NCBI GenBank assembly: GCA_900316105.1
Contig: ONBR01000005.1
Coordinates: forward strand, 95,906-159,905
Length of the DNA: 64,000 bases
Origin: an uncultured Olsenella sp.
GTDB taxonomy: Bacteria; Actinomycetota; Coriobacteriia; Coriobacteriales; Atopobiaceae
Reading direction: 5' to 3'
In this document: piece after piece, positions 16,547 to 24,802 of the stretch
Numbering within the stretch: position 1 is the first letter of the stretch
Layout of the letters: each line of letters begins with the position of its first letter
Position numbers and translations under genes: made by a program
Notes under the pieces: model-generated
The model's input: the letters and a program-made list of their open reading frames with translations, nothing else
Told to the model about the DNA's origin: nothing
Databases searched by the model: none

Positions 16547-17419
16547 TTACTCCTGGCGCGCGCCTTGCACTCCCATCCCCATCAGGTCGGGACCCGTGTG
16601 TACCAGCAGGTCCGGCATGAGCTCGTGATGGGTAAGGCCGATGATCTCGGCAGTGATCTGCTTCTTGAGCTTCTCTTCCAGCTCCGCGACGTACTCGTCG
16701 GTGTTGGGCGTGCTGCAGATGCCCAGGCGTACCTTCTCGAAGCGATTCGCCTTCTGAGCGGTGAGCTTGACCATGGAGTCCATGGACTTGTTCCAACCGC
16801 GCGCCTTCCTTGCAATCGCATAGGTGCCGCTCTCGTCGCAAGTGAGGACGGGCTTGATGTTGAGGACGCTGCCCACCTTGTAGATGGCAGTGCTGATACG
16901 GCCTCCCTTGTGGAGGAACTCCAGGTCCTTCACGGCAAAGTAGACGTTCGTGTTGGTCGAGTCCTCGTCCAGGCGGCGCTTGAGGTGCTCGAAGGGAATG
17001 CCCGCCTCCACGTACTCGACGCAGCGGTGAACGACCATGCCTGCGGCCATGCCGATGGACTTGGTGTCAATGACCAGGACGGGAAAGTCGTCCAGCTGCT
17101 CGGAGATCATACGGGCGGTTTGGTTGGTCGCCGAAAGGGCGCTCGCGATGGTGATGATGACAGCGCGCTCGTAACCGTCTGCCTTTGCCTGCTCGAGGGT
17201 CTCCAGCATCTCCTGGGGAGAGGGGAGCGAGGTGGTGGGCACCTCTTCCTTGAGGTGGTCGATGAGCTCGGTCGAGGTGATGTCCACGCCGCTCTCGAAG
17301 GTGCGCCCGTCGGAGTAGATGATGCGCAGGTGCATGATGCGAACGTCGTGCTCCTGGCAGTAGGCGGCATCGCTGTCGGTGCCCGAATCGGTAATAATCG
17401 CGATGCGTTGGCTGTTCAT
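16547..17419 (-). CDS. DegV family fatty-acid-binding protein
   Basis: A 290-residue protein with the DegV start IAIITDSGTDSDAAYC, the TSLPSPQEM motif (about residue 63) and the FLHKGGRIS motif (about residue 166), which line the fatty acid pocket. Members deliver fatty acids to the acyl kinase FakA (FakB-type). No fakA is in the window. ATG 17419 follows GCGGAGGGCCA. Transcribed alone, away from nhaA. Confidence 0.93.
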   Translation of the reverse strand: MNSQRIAIITDSGTDSDAAYCQEHDVRIMHLRIIYSDGRTFESGVDITSTELIDHLKEEVPTTSLPSPQEMLETLEQAKADGYERAVIITIASALSATNQTARMISEQLDDFPVLVIDTKSIGMAAGMVVHRCVEYVEAGIPFEHLKRRLDEDSTNTNVYFAVKDLEFLHKGGRISTAIYKVGSVLNIKPVLTCDESGTYAIARKARGWNKSMDSMVKLTAQKANRFEKVRLGICSTPNTDEYVAELEEKLKKQITAEIIGLTHHELMPDLLVHTGPDLMGMGVQGARQE

Positions 17420-17549
17420 TGGCCCTCCGCGAGAAAAAACTTGAACAGATTAACCAAAACCTGTTTATGATACGGCTTCTTTTAATACTACACAAATCCT
17501 GTGGCATACATATGGTCCATTCCGCGTACGCCATGCGACAGACCGCTTA

Positions 17550-17586
17550 GTGTGGCAGATACCGCTGGGGTATCTGCCTCGTCACA
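17550..17586. repeat. TGTGGC/ACC-GGT palindrome, divergent copy of the intergenic family
   Basis: GGCAGATACC and GGTATCTGCC flank a short CGCTGG-type centre, with GTGTG and GTCACA outside. It lies in the 258-base divergent region between degV and nhaA, where it could act as an operator. Confidence 0.6.
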
Positions 17587-17677
17587 TTTGGGCGACCCGT
17601 GTTTTCGGGCGGCACGTGCCAAGAATTCATTTAGGCTGGTAAGGATTAGAAAAAATATCCAGAGCAAGGAGGGCAGG

Positions 17678-18992
17678 ATGGCACAGACAAAGAGCATCTA
17701 TCGTGAGCCCAAGGTCACTCGGCGCATCGAGCGTCGCACTTCCCTCGACAAGATCACCTCGAACGGCACCATAGCTGCGGCGGTGATGGTGGTTGCTGCG
17801 TTGCTTGCGGTGAGTGTCGCGAACTCGCCTGCATACACCTTCTTCCATGATGTCTTTGAGGCACCATTGGGCGTGGGCATTGGTCCCCTTCGGGTCTCCA
17901 TCTCCTTCGAGACCTTTGTGAACGACTTTTTGATGGCAATCTTCTTCCTCTTGGTGGGCATCGAGCTCAAATACGAGGTTACCGTGGGACAGCTGCGCAA
18001 GCCTCGCCAGGCGGCCTTGCCCATGCTTGCCGCCGTGGGTGGCGTGGCCATGCCTGCCCTCATCTATACGGTGCTGAACTGGGACGGAGGTCTTCTTCCA
18101 GACTCTGGCCATCGCGGATGACATTCTGGCAATCGTGGTCATCGCCCTCTTTTACGGGGGAAGGATCGATGTCGCCTGGTGCGCAGCCTCGCTCATGATG
18201 GTCATCGTCCTCTGGGGACTCAATCGCTCGCGCATCTTCTCCCTGAAGTCCTATATCGTCGTCGGTCTGATTCTGTGGGTCTGTATGTTCAACTCCGGCA
18301 TCCACGCAACCCTCGCTGGCGTCATCCTGGCCTTCTTCCTGCCAGCAAAGTCGGATATCAAGCTGAACTCTCTCCAGGGCTGGCTGGTCAGCCGCGCGGA
18401 GAAGCTCGAGGATACCTACGATGACGACCAGCACGTTCTTGGCCAGCACGACTTCACTCACACGGCAGTGGGCATCGAGCGCGTGATTCACCATGTGACG
18501 CCGCCCCTGCAGCGCATGGAGCGCTACATCTCGGTCCCGGTGAACTTCTTCATCTTGCCTATCTTTGCCTTTGTGAACGCGCAGCTCCGTGTCGTGGATG
18601 CTGATCTTTCGGTAGTCATTGCCGATCCCGTGACCCACGGCGTCTACTTCGGTGCCGTACTGGGCAAGCCCATCGGCATCATCCTGGTTACCTTCCTGTT
18701 GGTAAAGATTGGCTTTGCCAAGCTTCCCCAGAACGTGGATTGGAAGCAGATCGTTGCGGTTGGCCTCTTTGGCGGCCTGGGCTTCACCATGTCGATCCTG
18801 ATAGCAGGGCTGGCTTTCAGTGACCCCTCGGAGGTCATTGCGGGCAAGTGTGCCATTCTGACTGGTTCCGTGACGGCGGCTATCCTGGGCCTGGTCTACG
18901 TTCGTATGGCCTGTGGCGTGCGAGAGCGGCGTGCGGGTGCCGATGACGTGGGCGACGCCGCCGACGACGCGGATGAGGACGATGACGAGTAA
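17678..18992 (+). pseudogene. nhaA: Na+/H+ antiporter NhaA, broken by an internal deletion and frameshift
   Basis: ATG 17678 (RBS AGGAGGGCAGG) opens an NhaA frame that runs normally to PALIYTVLNWD near 18085, then meets a stop at 18121 in an altered frame. The antiporter resumes in another frame as VFFQTLAIADDILAIVVIAL and continues to 18992. About 34 residues expected between these points, including the ATDIAFALG helix IV that forms part of the ion path, are absent, and the frame is shifted. The paired aspartates of helix V (ADD) remain. An active antiporter cannot be made unless this is an assembly error. A terminator follows. Confidence 0.85.
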
Positions 18993-19013
18993 TCTCAAAT
19001 AGGCTCTGCCACT

Positions 19014-19045
19014 GTGCCACTTGGGGGGCAGCCCCTAAGTGGCAC
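19014..19045 (+). terminator. Terminator after nhaA
   Basis: GTGCCACTTGGGG and CCCCTAAGTGGCAC arms with a GGCAG loop, followed by CATTTTCGATTTT. Confidence 0.75.
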
Positions 19046-19082
19046 CATTTTCGATTTTGCAAGAGAGACGATTGGATGACCA

Positions 19083-19400
19083 ATGAAGCCCTTTGACTAT
19101 GACTTCGAGTACGATTCCATGCCTGCCAAGCGTCAGAGCGTCGTGCCTAGCAGCGTCCCCTCGCCGGAGTATGGACAGTTGCAGAAGCTGGTGGACGAGC
19201 TCTTTGAGGATGACCCGAAGAGGTTCGTGTCAAAGCTCGACGTGTTGATGCGGGCTGACATCGATGACCTTTCGGACGACTTGCGTGAGGTCATCGACCT
19301 CCTGCCGAGCGGTCGGTATGCCCGCCACCGCCTGTGCGACCAGATGAACTCGATTATCACGGCTCACGGATGGGGCTATACCTACGGAACGGTGGAGTAG
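19083..19400 (+). CDS. Small acidic protein of unknown function
   Basis: A 105-residue soluble protein, not recognised. The N-terminus is rich in Asp/Tyr/Phe (FDYDFEYDS); the rest is predicted helical (YGQLQKLVDELFEDD, DIDDLSDDLREVIDLL) and ends with a Gly/Tyr segment. GC3 and codon use match the neighbours, and GAGAGACG lies upstream of ATG 19083, supporting a real gene. It lies between the nhaA terminator and a cluster of palindromic repeats. Confidence 0.6.
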   Translation: MKPFDYDFEYDSMPAKRQSVVPSSVPSPEYGQLQKLVDELFEDDPKRFVSKLDVLMRADIDDLSDDLREVIDLLPSGRYARHRLCDQMNSIITAHGWGYTYGTVE

Positions 19401-19428
19401 CGAGGGATAAGTCGCGAGGGGCTCCGCC

Positions 19429-19625
19429 GTGCTTCTTGTTCGGGGGCTCAGCGCCAGCGAATGAGCCCCGGACAAGAGGCACAGCCCGGCCGCGGCTTGC
19501 CCCTCGGCTGGCTCTGGCAGGGGGGAGGTTGGCGAGCCGGCGGGGCTTCGCCCCTCCGGCACGCCCTTGAGGGGAGGCCCGGCGCCAGCGAATGAGCCCC
19601 GGACAAGAGGCACAGCCCGGCCGCG
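19429..19625. repeat. Cluster of GC-rich palindromic and direct repeats
   Basis: Two identical 44-base direct repeats (GCGCCAGCGAATGAGCCCCG...) occupy 19451-19494 and 19582-19625. The first is preceded by an inverted partner (CTTGTTCGGGGGCTCA). Between them lies GGCGGGGCTTCGCCCCTCCGG, a palindrome whose complement matches the loop of the element inside pcrA. The stretch 19401-19660 has no gene. Confidence 0.85.
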
Positions 19626-19783
19626 CCGTCCCGCTCCCAGCCCCACGTCACATCTTTCTTGTATGTTCCAAGCTCATATCTTGTATGGGCGTTGGGTTGA
19701 CGGCGGGCTTATACTTTTGGACGCTAACGTTGACGCTTGCGCCATTCCTGGCTGGGGATTGGCGTGGAACCCAAGGGAGAATT

Positions 19784-21070
19784 ATGCCAAACGTATACGA
19801 GTCGATGTCCGCCGCCGAGCTCGACCAGGCCCTTGCTGACCTCCAGAAGCAGGCAGATGCCATTGCCGCCCAGAAGCTCTCGCTGGACATGGCTCGCGGA
19901 AAGCCCAGCTCCGAGCAGACGGCCCTCTCCAAGCCCATGCTGGACCTGGTCAACTCTTCGACTCCCTTGGTGGACGGAAAGGGCATCGTCGACAACTACG
20001 GTACTCCCGAGGGCCTGCCCTCTGCCCGACGTCTTGCGGGCGAGATTCTGGGAGTTCCCGCTGACAAGGTCGTGGTTTCCGGCTCCTCCAGCCTGAACCT
20101 CATGCACGACCTGGTCGCCCGTGCCTTTACCAACGGCGTGGCTGGACAGAAGCCCTTCTACCAGCAGGGTCAGGTCAAGTGGCTTTGCCCCGCACCTGGC
20201 TACGACCGTCACTTCCGTGTTACCGAGGACCTGGGCATCCAGAATGTCGTCGTCCCCATGCATGAGGACGGTCCCGACATGGACATGGTCCAGGAGCTCG
20301 TCGAGTCCGATCCCACGGTCAAGGGCATCTGGTGCGTGCCCAAGTATGCAAACCCTACGGGCGTCACCTATTCTGACGAGGTCGTTCGTCGCTTTGCCGC
20401 CCTCAAGCCCGCGGCTCCCGACTTCCGCATCTACTGGGATAACGCCTACTGCGTCCACTACTTTGGCGAGAAGGACGACGAGCTGCTCAACATCTTTGAT
20501 GCGGTCAAGGAGGCTGGCGGCTCCCAGCTGGTCTACGAGTTCGGCTCCACCGCAAAGGTTACCTTCCCTGGTTCGGGCATCGCATTTGTCGCCGCGGACG
20601 AGGAGGACATCAAGGCCGTAAAGGCTGCCTTCGCAGTCGAGCGTGTGAGTGCCGAGAAGTTCTCCCAGCTGGCCCATGTCCTCTTCCTCAAGGACCTGGA
20701 CGGCGTCAAGGCGCACATGAAGAAGCACGCCGCTGTCGTTGCCCCGCGTTTTGCCTTGGTGGAGCAGAAGCTCACCGATGGCCTCGCCGACCTTGGCATT
20801 GCTTCCTGGAGCCATCCCCACGGCGGTTACTTCGTGAGCTTCGATGGTCCCGAAGGCTCCGCGAAGCGCATCGTGAAGCTTATGGCAGATCTGGGAGTGA
20901 AGCTCACCCCTGCGGGAGCCACCTATCCTGGTGGCAGGGATCCCAAGGATTCCAACATCCGCATCGCGCCCACCTATCCCTCGATTGAGGACTTGGGTGC
21001 CGCCCTGGACGTCTTTGTCGTTGCCGTCAAACTCGTCTCTGCCGAGCTCGCCCGCGAGGCCCGCGCCTAG
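19784..21070 (+). CDS. PLP-dependent aminotransferase, aspartate aminotransferase subgroup Ic-like
   Basis: A 428-residue fold-type I enzyme related to the corynebacterial AspT group, which moves the amino group between aspartate and 2-oxoglutarate. Visible features are SGSSSLNLMHDLVARA (phosphate-cup region), CPAPGYDRHF, VPKYANPTGVTYS (the conserved NP-G), YWDNAYCVHYF and the PLP lysine in FGSTAKVTFPGSG. ATG 19784 follows AAGGGAGA and begins the conserved helix; the longer open frame upstream is repeat DNA. Monocistronic. Substrate preference is inferred from the subgroup. Confidence 0.88.
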   Translation: MPNVYESMSAAELDQALADLQKQADAIAAQKLSLDMARGKPSSEQTALSKPMLDLVNSSTPLVDGKGIVDNYGTPEGLPSARRLAGEILGVPADKVVVSGSSSLNLMHDLVARAFTNGVAGQKPFYQQGQVKWLCPAPGYDRHFRVTEDLGIQNVVVPMHEDGPDMDMVQELVESDPTVKGIWCVPKYANPTGVTYSDEVVRRFAALKPAAPDFRIYWDNAYCVHYFGEKDDELLNIFDAVKEAGGSQLVYEFGSTAKVTFPGSGIAFVAADEEDIKAVKAAFAVERVSAEKFSQLAHVLFLKDLDGVKAHMKKHAAVVAPRFALVEQKLTDGLADLGIASWSHPHGGYFVSFDGPEGSAKRIVKLMADLGVKLTPAGATYPGGRDPKDSNIRIAPTYPSIEDLGAALDVFVVAVKLVSAELAREARA

Positions 21071-21124
21071 GACAGTCGCCCGCAACCGCTGGACCGTCTG
21101 AAATGGTGAAGCTCTGCATGGCTT

Positions 21125-21151
21125 TTGTGGAAGCTTGGGTTTCTGTAGAAT
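21125..21151 (+). promoter_or_regulatory. Candidate promoter for the TPR gene
   Basis: TAGAAT at 21146-21151 is a good -10. A poor -35 (TTTTGT) lies 17 bases upstream. It is about 100 bases ahead of the TPR protein start. Confidence 0.35.
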
Positions 21152-21252
21152 GCACATGCGGTTACTTGTGAAATACCAGTGTGACGTATGCCGTCGCACC
21201 CATGCCATATCGTCTGGATCGTGCAGACGATAGCCAGGAGGGTTTTGAGTTC

Positions 21253-22566
21253 ATGGCACAGAACAACGACAAAGACACTTCGGACAAGTCCGGCCTCCAC
21301 CCCGGCGAGAGAGTGACGGGTGAGGACCTTCTCTACGAGGAGGCAGCTGCCCCAGACGAGCTAGGGACCTCTTATAAAAAGCGCTCCGCCTTCACGCGCA
21401 AGGGAGCCGGTCGAGCAAAGGTCGCTCGTCCGAAGTCCGAGCCCGAGGAGAAGGCTGGCAAGCACGCGGCCGAGAAGAAGGGTCCCGCAGAGGCTACCTT
21501 CAAGCCCGGCGCCCTGACCGAGGACCTACCAGATGATGCCCAAGGTAAGGATACCCAGAAGGCAGACGAGGAGGTTCCCAAGGAGAATCCCTACGTCACC
21601 GTTGGCAAGGATGGCAAGGCAAAGATCGACCTTGACCGTCATGCCATTCCCAAGCTCCACGGCAAGGCAAAGCGTCGTGAGGTCCTGGTGGCCGTCTTTG
21701 CTGTCGTCATCGGCGTGTCCATGATGCTGCCCTCACTCTCCTACATCTTTGCCGGAGCGAGCGGCTCCAACTCTCAGGACACTCAGACATCCTCTGACGC
21801 CTCGCAGGCAGCCAATGACGAGAATGCCAGCAACCAGCCTGCCGCTGACACGCAGACTGCTACCAGCATGGAAGCCGTGGACTCCCAGTACCAGAGTCTG
21901 GTCGCCCCCCTTGAGTCCGACCTGCAGAACGCCTCGGACGACACCGCAAAGCTCTCGTCCTTCCTGGGCCTTGGCGACGATTACAGCAAGTGGGGTACCG
22001 CGGCCACGCAGTTTGCCACCGACGATGCCAGCGAGCAGCACGTCATTGACCTCTTCAACAAGGCCATCGACTACTACAACCAGTACCTGGCCATCAATGA
22101 CTCCGACGCCGTAAGGGTAAAGGTTGCCCAGTGCACCATGTTTAGCGGCAAGGTCGATGAGGGCCTGGCTTCCCTGGAGGCAATGACCCAAAAGAACCCC
22201 GACTATGCCCCTGCGTACGTGTATATGGGTATCGGCTATGCCGCCAAGGGTGACATGACCAAGGCCGTCAACACCTTCAAGCTGGCAGAGGAGAAGGACC
22301 CCGACGACAAGTACGGGGCAAAGACCCTTGCCCAGAACTACGAGGCCTACCTGGCCTACTACACCCAGCAGCAGTCCAACGCCAACGGCAACACGGATGC
22401 CTCCGGCAATGCCAGCGGTTCCGCCAACGGGAACGGTGCGAACGGCTCCAACACTGGCACCGACTCTGGCTCTGCCACTGATGGCGCCTCTGGTACCAAC
22501 GGCTCTGGTACGGGTATGGGTGCCCTGGTCAACCAGCTCAACACCGGCGCAGGCACTGGTCTATAG
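21253..22566 (+). CDS. Membrane-anchored TPR-repeat protein
   Basis: A 437-residue protein. A charged cytoplasmic tail of about 155 residues (Lys/Glu/Ala-rich) precedes one membrane helix (EVLVAVFAVVIGVSMMLPSL). A linker, then TPR-like helices follow: AIDYYNQYLAINDSD, AYVYMGIGYAAKGDMTKAVN and KDPDDKYGAKTLAQNYEAY. The last 60 residues are Asn/Gly/Ser-rich and probably disordered. ATG 21253 has AGGAGGG upstream and was preferred to GTG 21181. It likely scaffolds proteins at the cell surface; partner unknown. It lies 44 bases before the STAS gene and may share its transcript. Confidence 0.75.
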   Translation: MAQNNDKDTSDKSGLHPGERVTGEDLLYEEAAAPDELGTSYKKRSAFTRKGAGRAKVARPKSEPEEKAGKHAAEKKGPAEATFKPGALTEDLPDDAQGKDTQKADEEVPKENPYVTVGKDGKAKIDLDRHAIPKLHGKAKRREVLVAVFAVVIGVSMMLPSLSYIFAGASGSNSQDTQTSSDASQAANDENASNQPAADTQTATSMEAVDSQYQSLVAPLESDLQNASDDTAKLSSFLGLGDDYSKWGTAATQFATDDASEQHVIDLFNKAIDYYNQYLAINDSDAVRVKVAQCTMFSGKVDEGLASLEAMTQKNPDYAPAYVYMGIGYAAKGDMTKAVNTFKLAEEKDPDDKYGAKTLAQNYEAYLAYYTQQQSNANGNTDASGNASGSANGNGANGSNTGTDSGSATDGASGTNGSGTGMGALVNQLNTGAGTGL

Positions 22567-22610
22567 GCCTGCAATCTCACATAACGTCTTCTGGAAACGG
22601 AGATTCTGAT

Positions 22611-22922
22611 ATGAGCATTTCGGTACAAACGACGCAACGTGACGATGTCGCGTGCATCATCTGTGGGGGAGAGGTGGACGTCTCCAACGCCGGCGAGCTC
22701 AGGGATGCCTTGGATGCAGCCCTGGCCAAGAAGCCCGCTGGTATCGAGGTAGATGTCACGGATGTCTCCTACATCGACTCGACGGGCATTGGCGTCCTGG
22801 TGGGTGCGGCTCACCACGCAAAGGACGCGGGCCTTTTCCTGAAGGTCCTGCATCCGCAGAAGAACGTTGCGCGCGTGTTGAATCTCCTGGGCGTCACCGA
22901 CGACCTGGGTGTGGAGGAGTAG
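22611..22922 (+). CDS. STAS-domain anti-anti-sigma factor (SpoIIAA/RsbV-like)
   Basis: A 103-residue single STAS domain. The phosphorylation site is in the canonical position in DVSYIDSTGIGVLVGA. Proteins of this type, when unphosphorylated, release a sigma factor from its kinase/anti-sigma partner. No kinase or sigma gene is adjacent; instead the gene precedes tatA/B and tatC by under 100 bases. RBS GGAAACGGAG lies before ATG 22611. Confidence 0.9.
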   Translation: MSISVQTTQRDDVACIICGGEVDVSNAGELRDALDAALAKKPAGIEVDVTDVSYIDSTGIGVLVGAAHHAKDAGLFLKVLHPQKNVARVLNLLGVTDDLGVEE

Positions 22923-23018
22923 GAAAACGAGGACTGGGGTCGTCCCAAGGCCAGCGAGCTGGCGATTGTCGGGATGACCCTGCGTCTTTTTTTTCGAGAG
23001 GTTTGGAGGTGTGAGCGC

Positions 23019-23759
23019 ATGTTTGGTATTGGCGAGACCGAGCTTGCCATGATTCTGATCTTTGCCTTCCTGCTGTTTGGCCCCGATAAGCTGCCGGGTA
23101 TGGGAAGGACGATCGGCCGTGCGCTTCGTCAGTTCCGCGAAGCCCAAGAGGGCTTCACGGAGGTCGTGCAGAGTCAGGTCATGGATCCCTTCAATGACGC
23201 CATGAACGCCACTGACGAACAGCAGAAGAAGAGTGCGAAGCGTGCGGACGCCCTCTCCGAGGACGCTGACGTGGAGAACGAGTCCGTGCCCAGGAAGCGC
23301 CAGAACGAGACCTTTGCCGAGCGCAAGGCCCGTCTGGAGGCCGAGCGCAAGGCGAAGGAGGCAAAGGAGAAGGCTGAGGCCCAGAATGCGGGGGCAGGTG
23401 ACGCCGCCTCCGAAAAGACTATGCCTGCCGACGCCGATGCGGATTCCGACGCCGACGCCTCGACGAAGCCCGAACCCAAGGCTGAGGGTCTCAAGGCTGA
23501 TGCTGACGAGTCCGAGGAAAAGAAGGCTGCCACGAGTGCGGCCGCCCTCTGGTCCATGAAGCCAAAGAAGCACGTGGAGGCGACGCCCGCAGACCCCGAT
23601 TCCGACTCTGACGTGGATGCCGAGTCTGCCCCCGTGCCAGATCCCAATGCCGATTCTGACGCCGATATTGACGCCCCCGCGACTCCTGCGGCCGATGTCG
23701 ACTCCGATGCCGACGTGGACACTGACGCCGACATCGAAGCAGCCGGAAAGGAGGACTAG
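23019..23759 (+). CDS. Sec-independent translocase TatA/TatB family protein with an Asp-rich tail
   Basis: A 246-residue protein. The first 60 residues are a TatA/B module: MFGIGETELAMILIFAFLLF membrane helix, then GPDKLPGMGRTIGRALRQFR amphipathic helix. The remaining 180 residues form a highly charged, probably disordered tail, ending in repeats of Asp-Ala/Asp-Ser-Asp pairs (for example DPDSDSDVDAES). TatA/B carries folded twin-arginine proteins across the membrane with TatC, which starts two bases downstream. ATG 23019 is set by GGAGGTGTGAGCGC. The tail is much longer than usual. Confidence 0.88.
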   Translation: MFGIGETELAMILIFAFLLFGPDKLPGMGRTIGRALRQFREAQEGFTEVVQSQVMDPFNDAMNATDEQQKKSAKRADALSEDADVENESVPRKRQNETFAERKARLEAERKAKEAKEKAEAQNAGAGDAASEKTMPADADADSDADASTKPEPKAEGLKADADESEEKKAATSAAALWSMKPKKHVEATPADPDSDSDVDAESAPVPDPNADSDADIDAPATPAADVDSDADVDTDADIEAAGKED

Positions 23760-23761
23760 CC

Positions 23762-24562
23762 ATGCCTATCGGACCAGCGCGCATGCCCCTCATGGACCAT
23801 CTGGGCGAGCTCAGGCGTCGACTGACGATCATCATCGTGTCGGTGCTTATCACTGCTGTGGTCGTTTATGAGGCGACGCCTACCCTGATCGACTTCCTGC
23901 TTGACCCCATCAAGGACAATCTGGCTGGCAGTGGCCTTACGGTCTTCAGCGTCTTGGGCGGCTTTACCATCCGCTTCAAGGTGGCCGTCTTCTTCAGTCT
24001 GATCATCTGCTCGCCTGTGGTGATCTGGGAGATCCTGGGCTTCTTCCTGCCTGCGCTCAAGCCCAAGGAGCGCAAGTGGGTCATCCCCACGGTTGCTGTC
24101 ATGGTCGTCCTCTTCTACCTGGGCATGATCTTCTGCTACTTGGTTATCCAGAATGCTGCCGTTGGCTGGATGATCGGGCAGAGCGCGGACTTTGCCGCGG
24201 TCATACCTGACGCCGAGGACTACCTGAACATCATGATGCTCCTGGAAATCGGCTTTGGCGTGGCCTTCCAGATTCCCATCATCATCTTCTACCTGTCTGT
24301 CTTCCACATCGTGCCCTACAAGGTCTTCCGTAGCCAGTGGCGCTACATCTACGTCGGCCTCATGGTCTTCTCTTCCATCGTGACTCCTGATGCGTCGCCC
24401 GTGACCATGGTCCTGATGTTTGCGGCGCTCATTGCCCTCTATGAAATGGCCCTGCTGGTGGCCCGATACGTCTTGATCGCAAAGGACGGCAAGGCCTCGC
24501 TCAAGTGGTCACGCGAGGAGTACGAGGACTACAAGTTTGCCAAGGAAGAGCAGGAGGACTAG
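23762..24562 (+). CDS. tatC: Twin-arginine translocase subunit TatC
   Basis: A 266-residue six-helix membrane protein that recognises twin-arginine signal peptides. Signatures: MDHLGELRRRLTIIIVSV at the N-terminus, FFLPALKPKERKW (about residue 98), FGVAFQIPIIIFYLSVF and SSIVTPDASPVTM (about residue 205). It starts two bases after tatA/B and ends with a Glu/Lys/Asp-rich tail. A hairpin terminator lies 65 bases downstream. Confidence 0.96.
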   Translation: MPIGPARMPLMDHLGELRRRLTIIIVSVLITAVVVYEATPTLIDFLLDPIKDNLAGSGLTVFSVLGGFTIRFKVAVFFSLIICSPVVIWEILGFFLPALKPKERKWVIPTVAVMVVLFYLGMIFCYLVIQNAAVGWMIGQSADFAAVIPDAEDYLNIMMLLEIGFGVAFQIPIIIFYLSVFHIVPYKVFRSQWRYIYVGLMVFSSIVTPDASPVTMVLMFAALIALYEMALLVARYVLIAKDGKASLKWSREEYEDYKFAKEEQED

Positions 24563-24626
24563 TGCCCGTCAGACTGGCATTTGGCTTCCGTCACTCTCTC
24601 ACATTGCTAGTTAGCTGCTAGTTTTC

Positions 24627-24660
24627 AGGTAACGCTCGTAGAACGCGAGCGTTACCTTTT
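24627..24660 (+). terminator. Rho-independent terminator after tatC
   Basis: AGGTAACGCTCG pairs with CGAGCGTTACCT across TAGAACG, followed by TTTT. Confidence 0.85.
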
Positions 24661-24693
24661 GTGGCTTTACGTCGATAGGGCCTTCCCTGGCGC

Positions 24694-24722
24694 TACAGTG
24701 GTAGGCACGTCTTTGCTATAGT
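24694..24722 (+). promoter_or_regulatory. Candidate extended -10 promoter for topA
   Basis: TGCTATAGT (24714-24722) is an extended -10 box about 80 bases before the topA start. The -35 position (TACAGT) is weak. Confidence 0.4.
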
Positions 24723-24802
24723 CGCACTCCGTGGAAGGACTCTTCCGCACATCCGTCCACTCGCGTGAGTGCAAACGCCGGTTTCCGAAAGGAGCCATTA
24801 CC

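Noticed and set aside
19592..19783. A longer aminotransferase N-terminus
   Set aside because: The extra open frame covers palindromic repeats and lacks a ribosome site, while ATG 19784 has one and begins the conserved helix.
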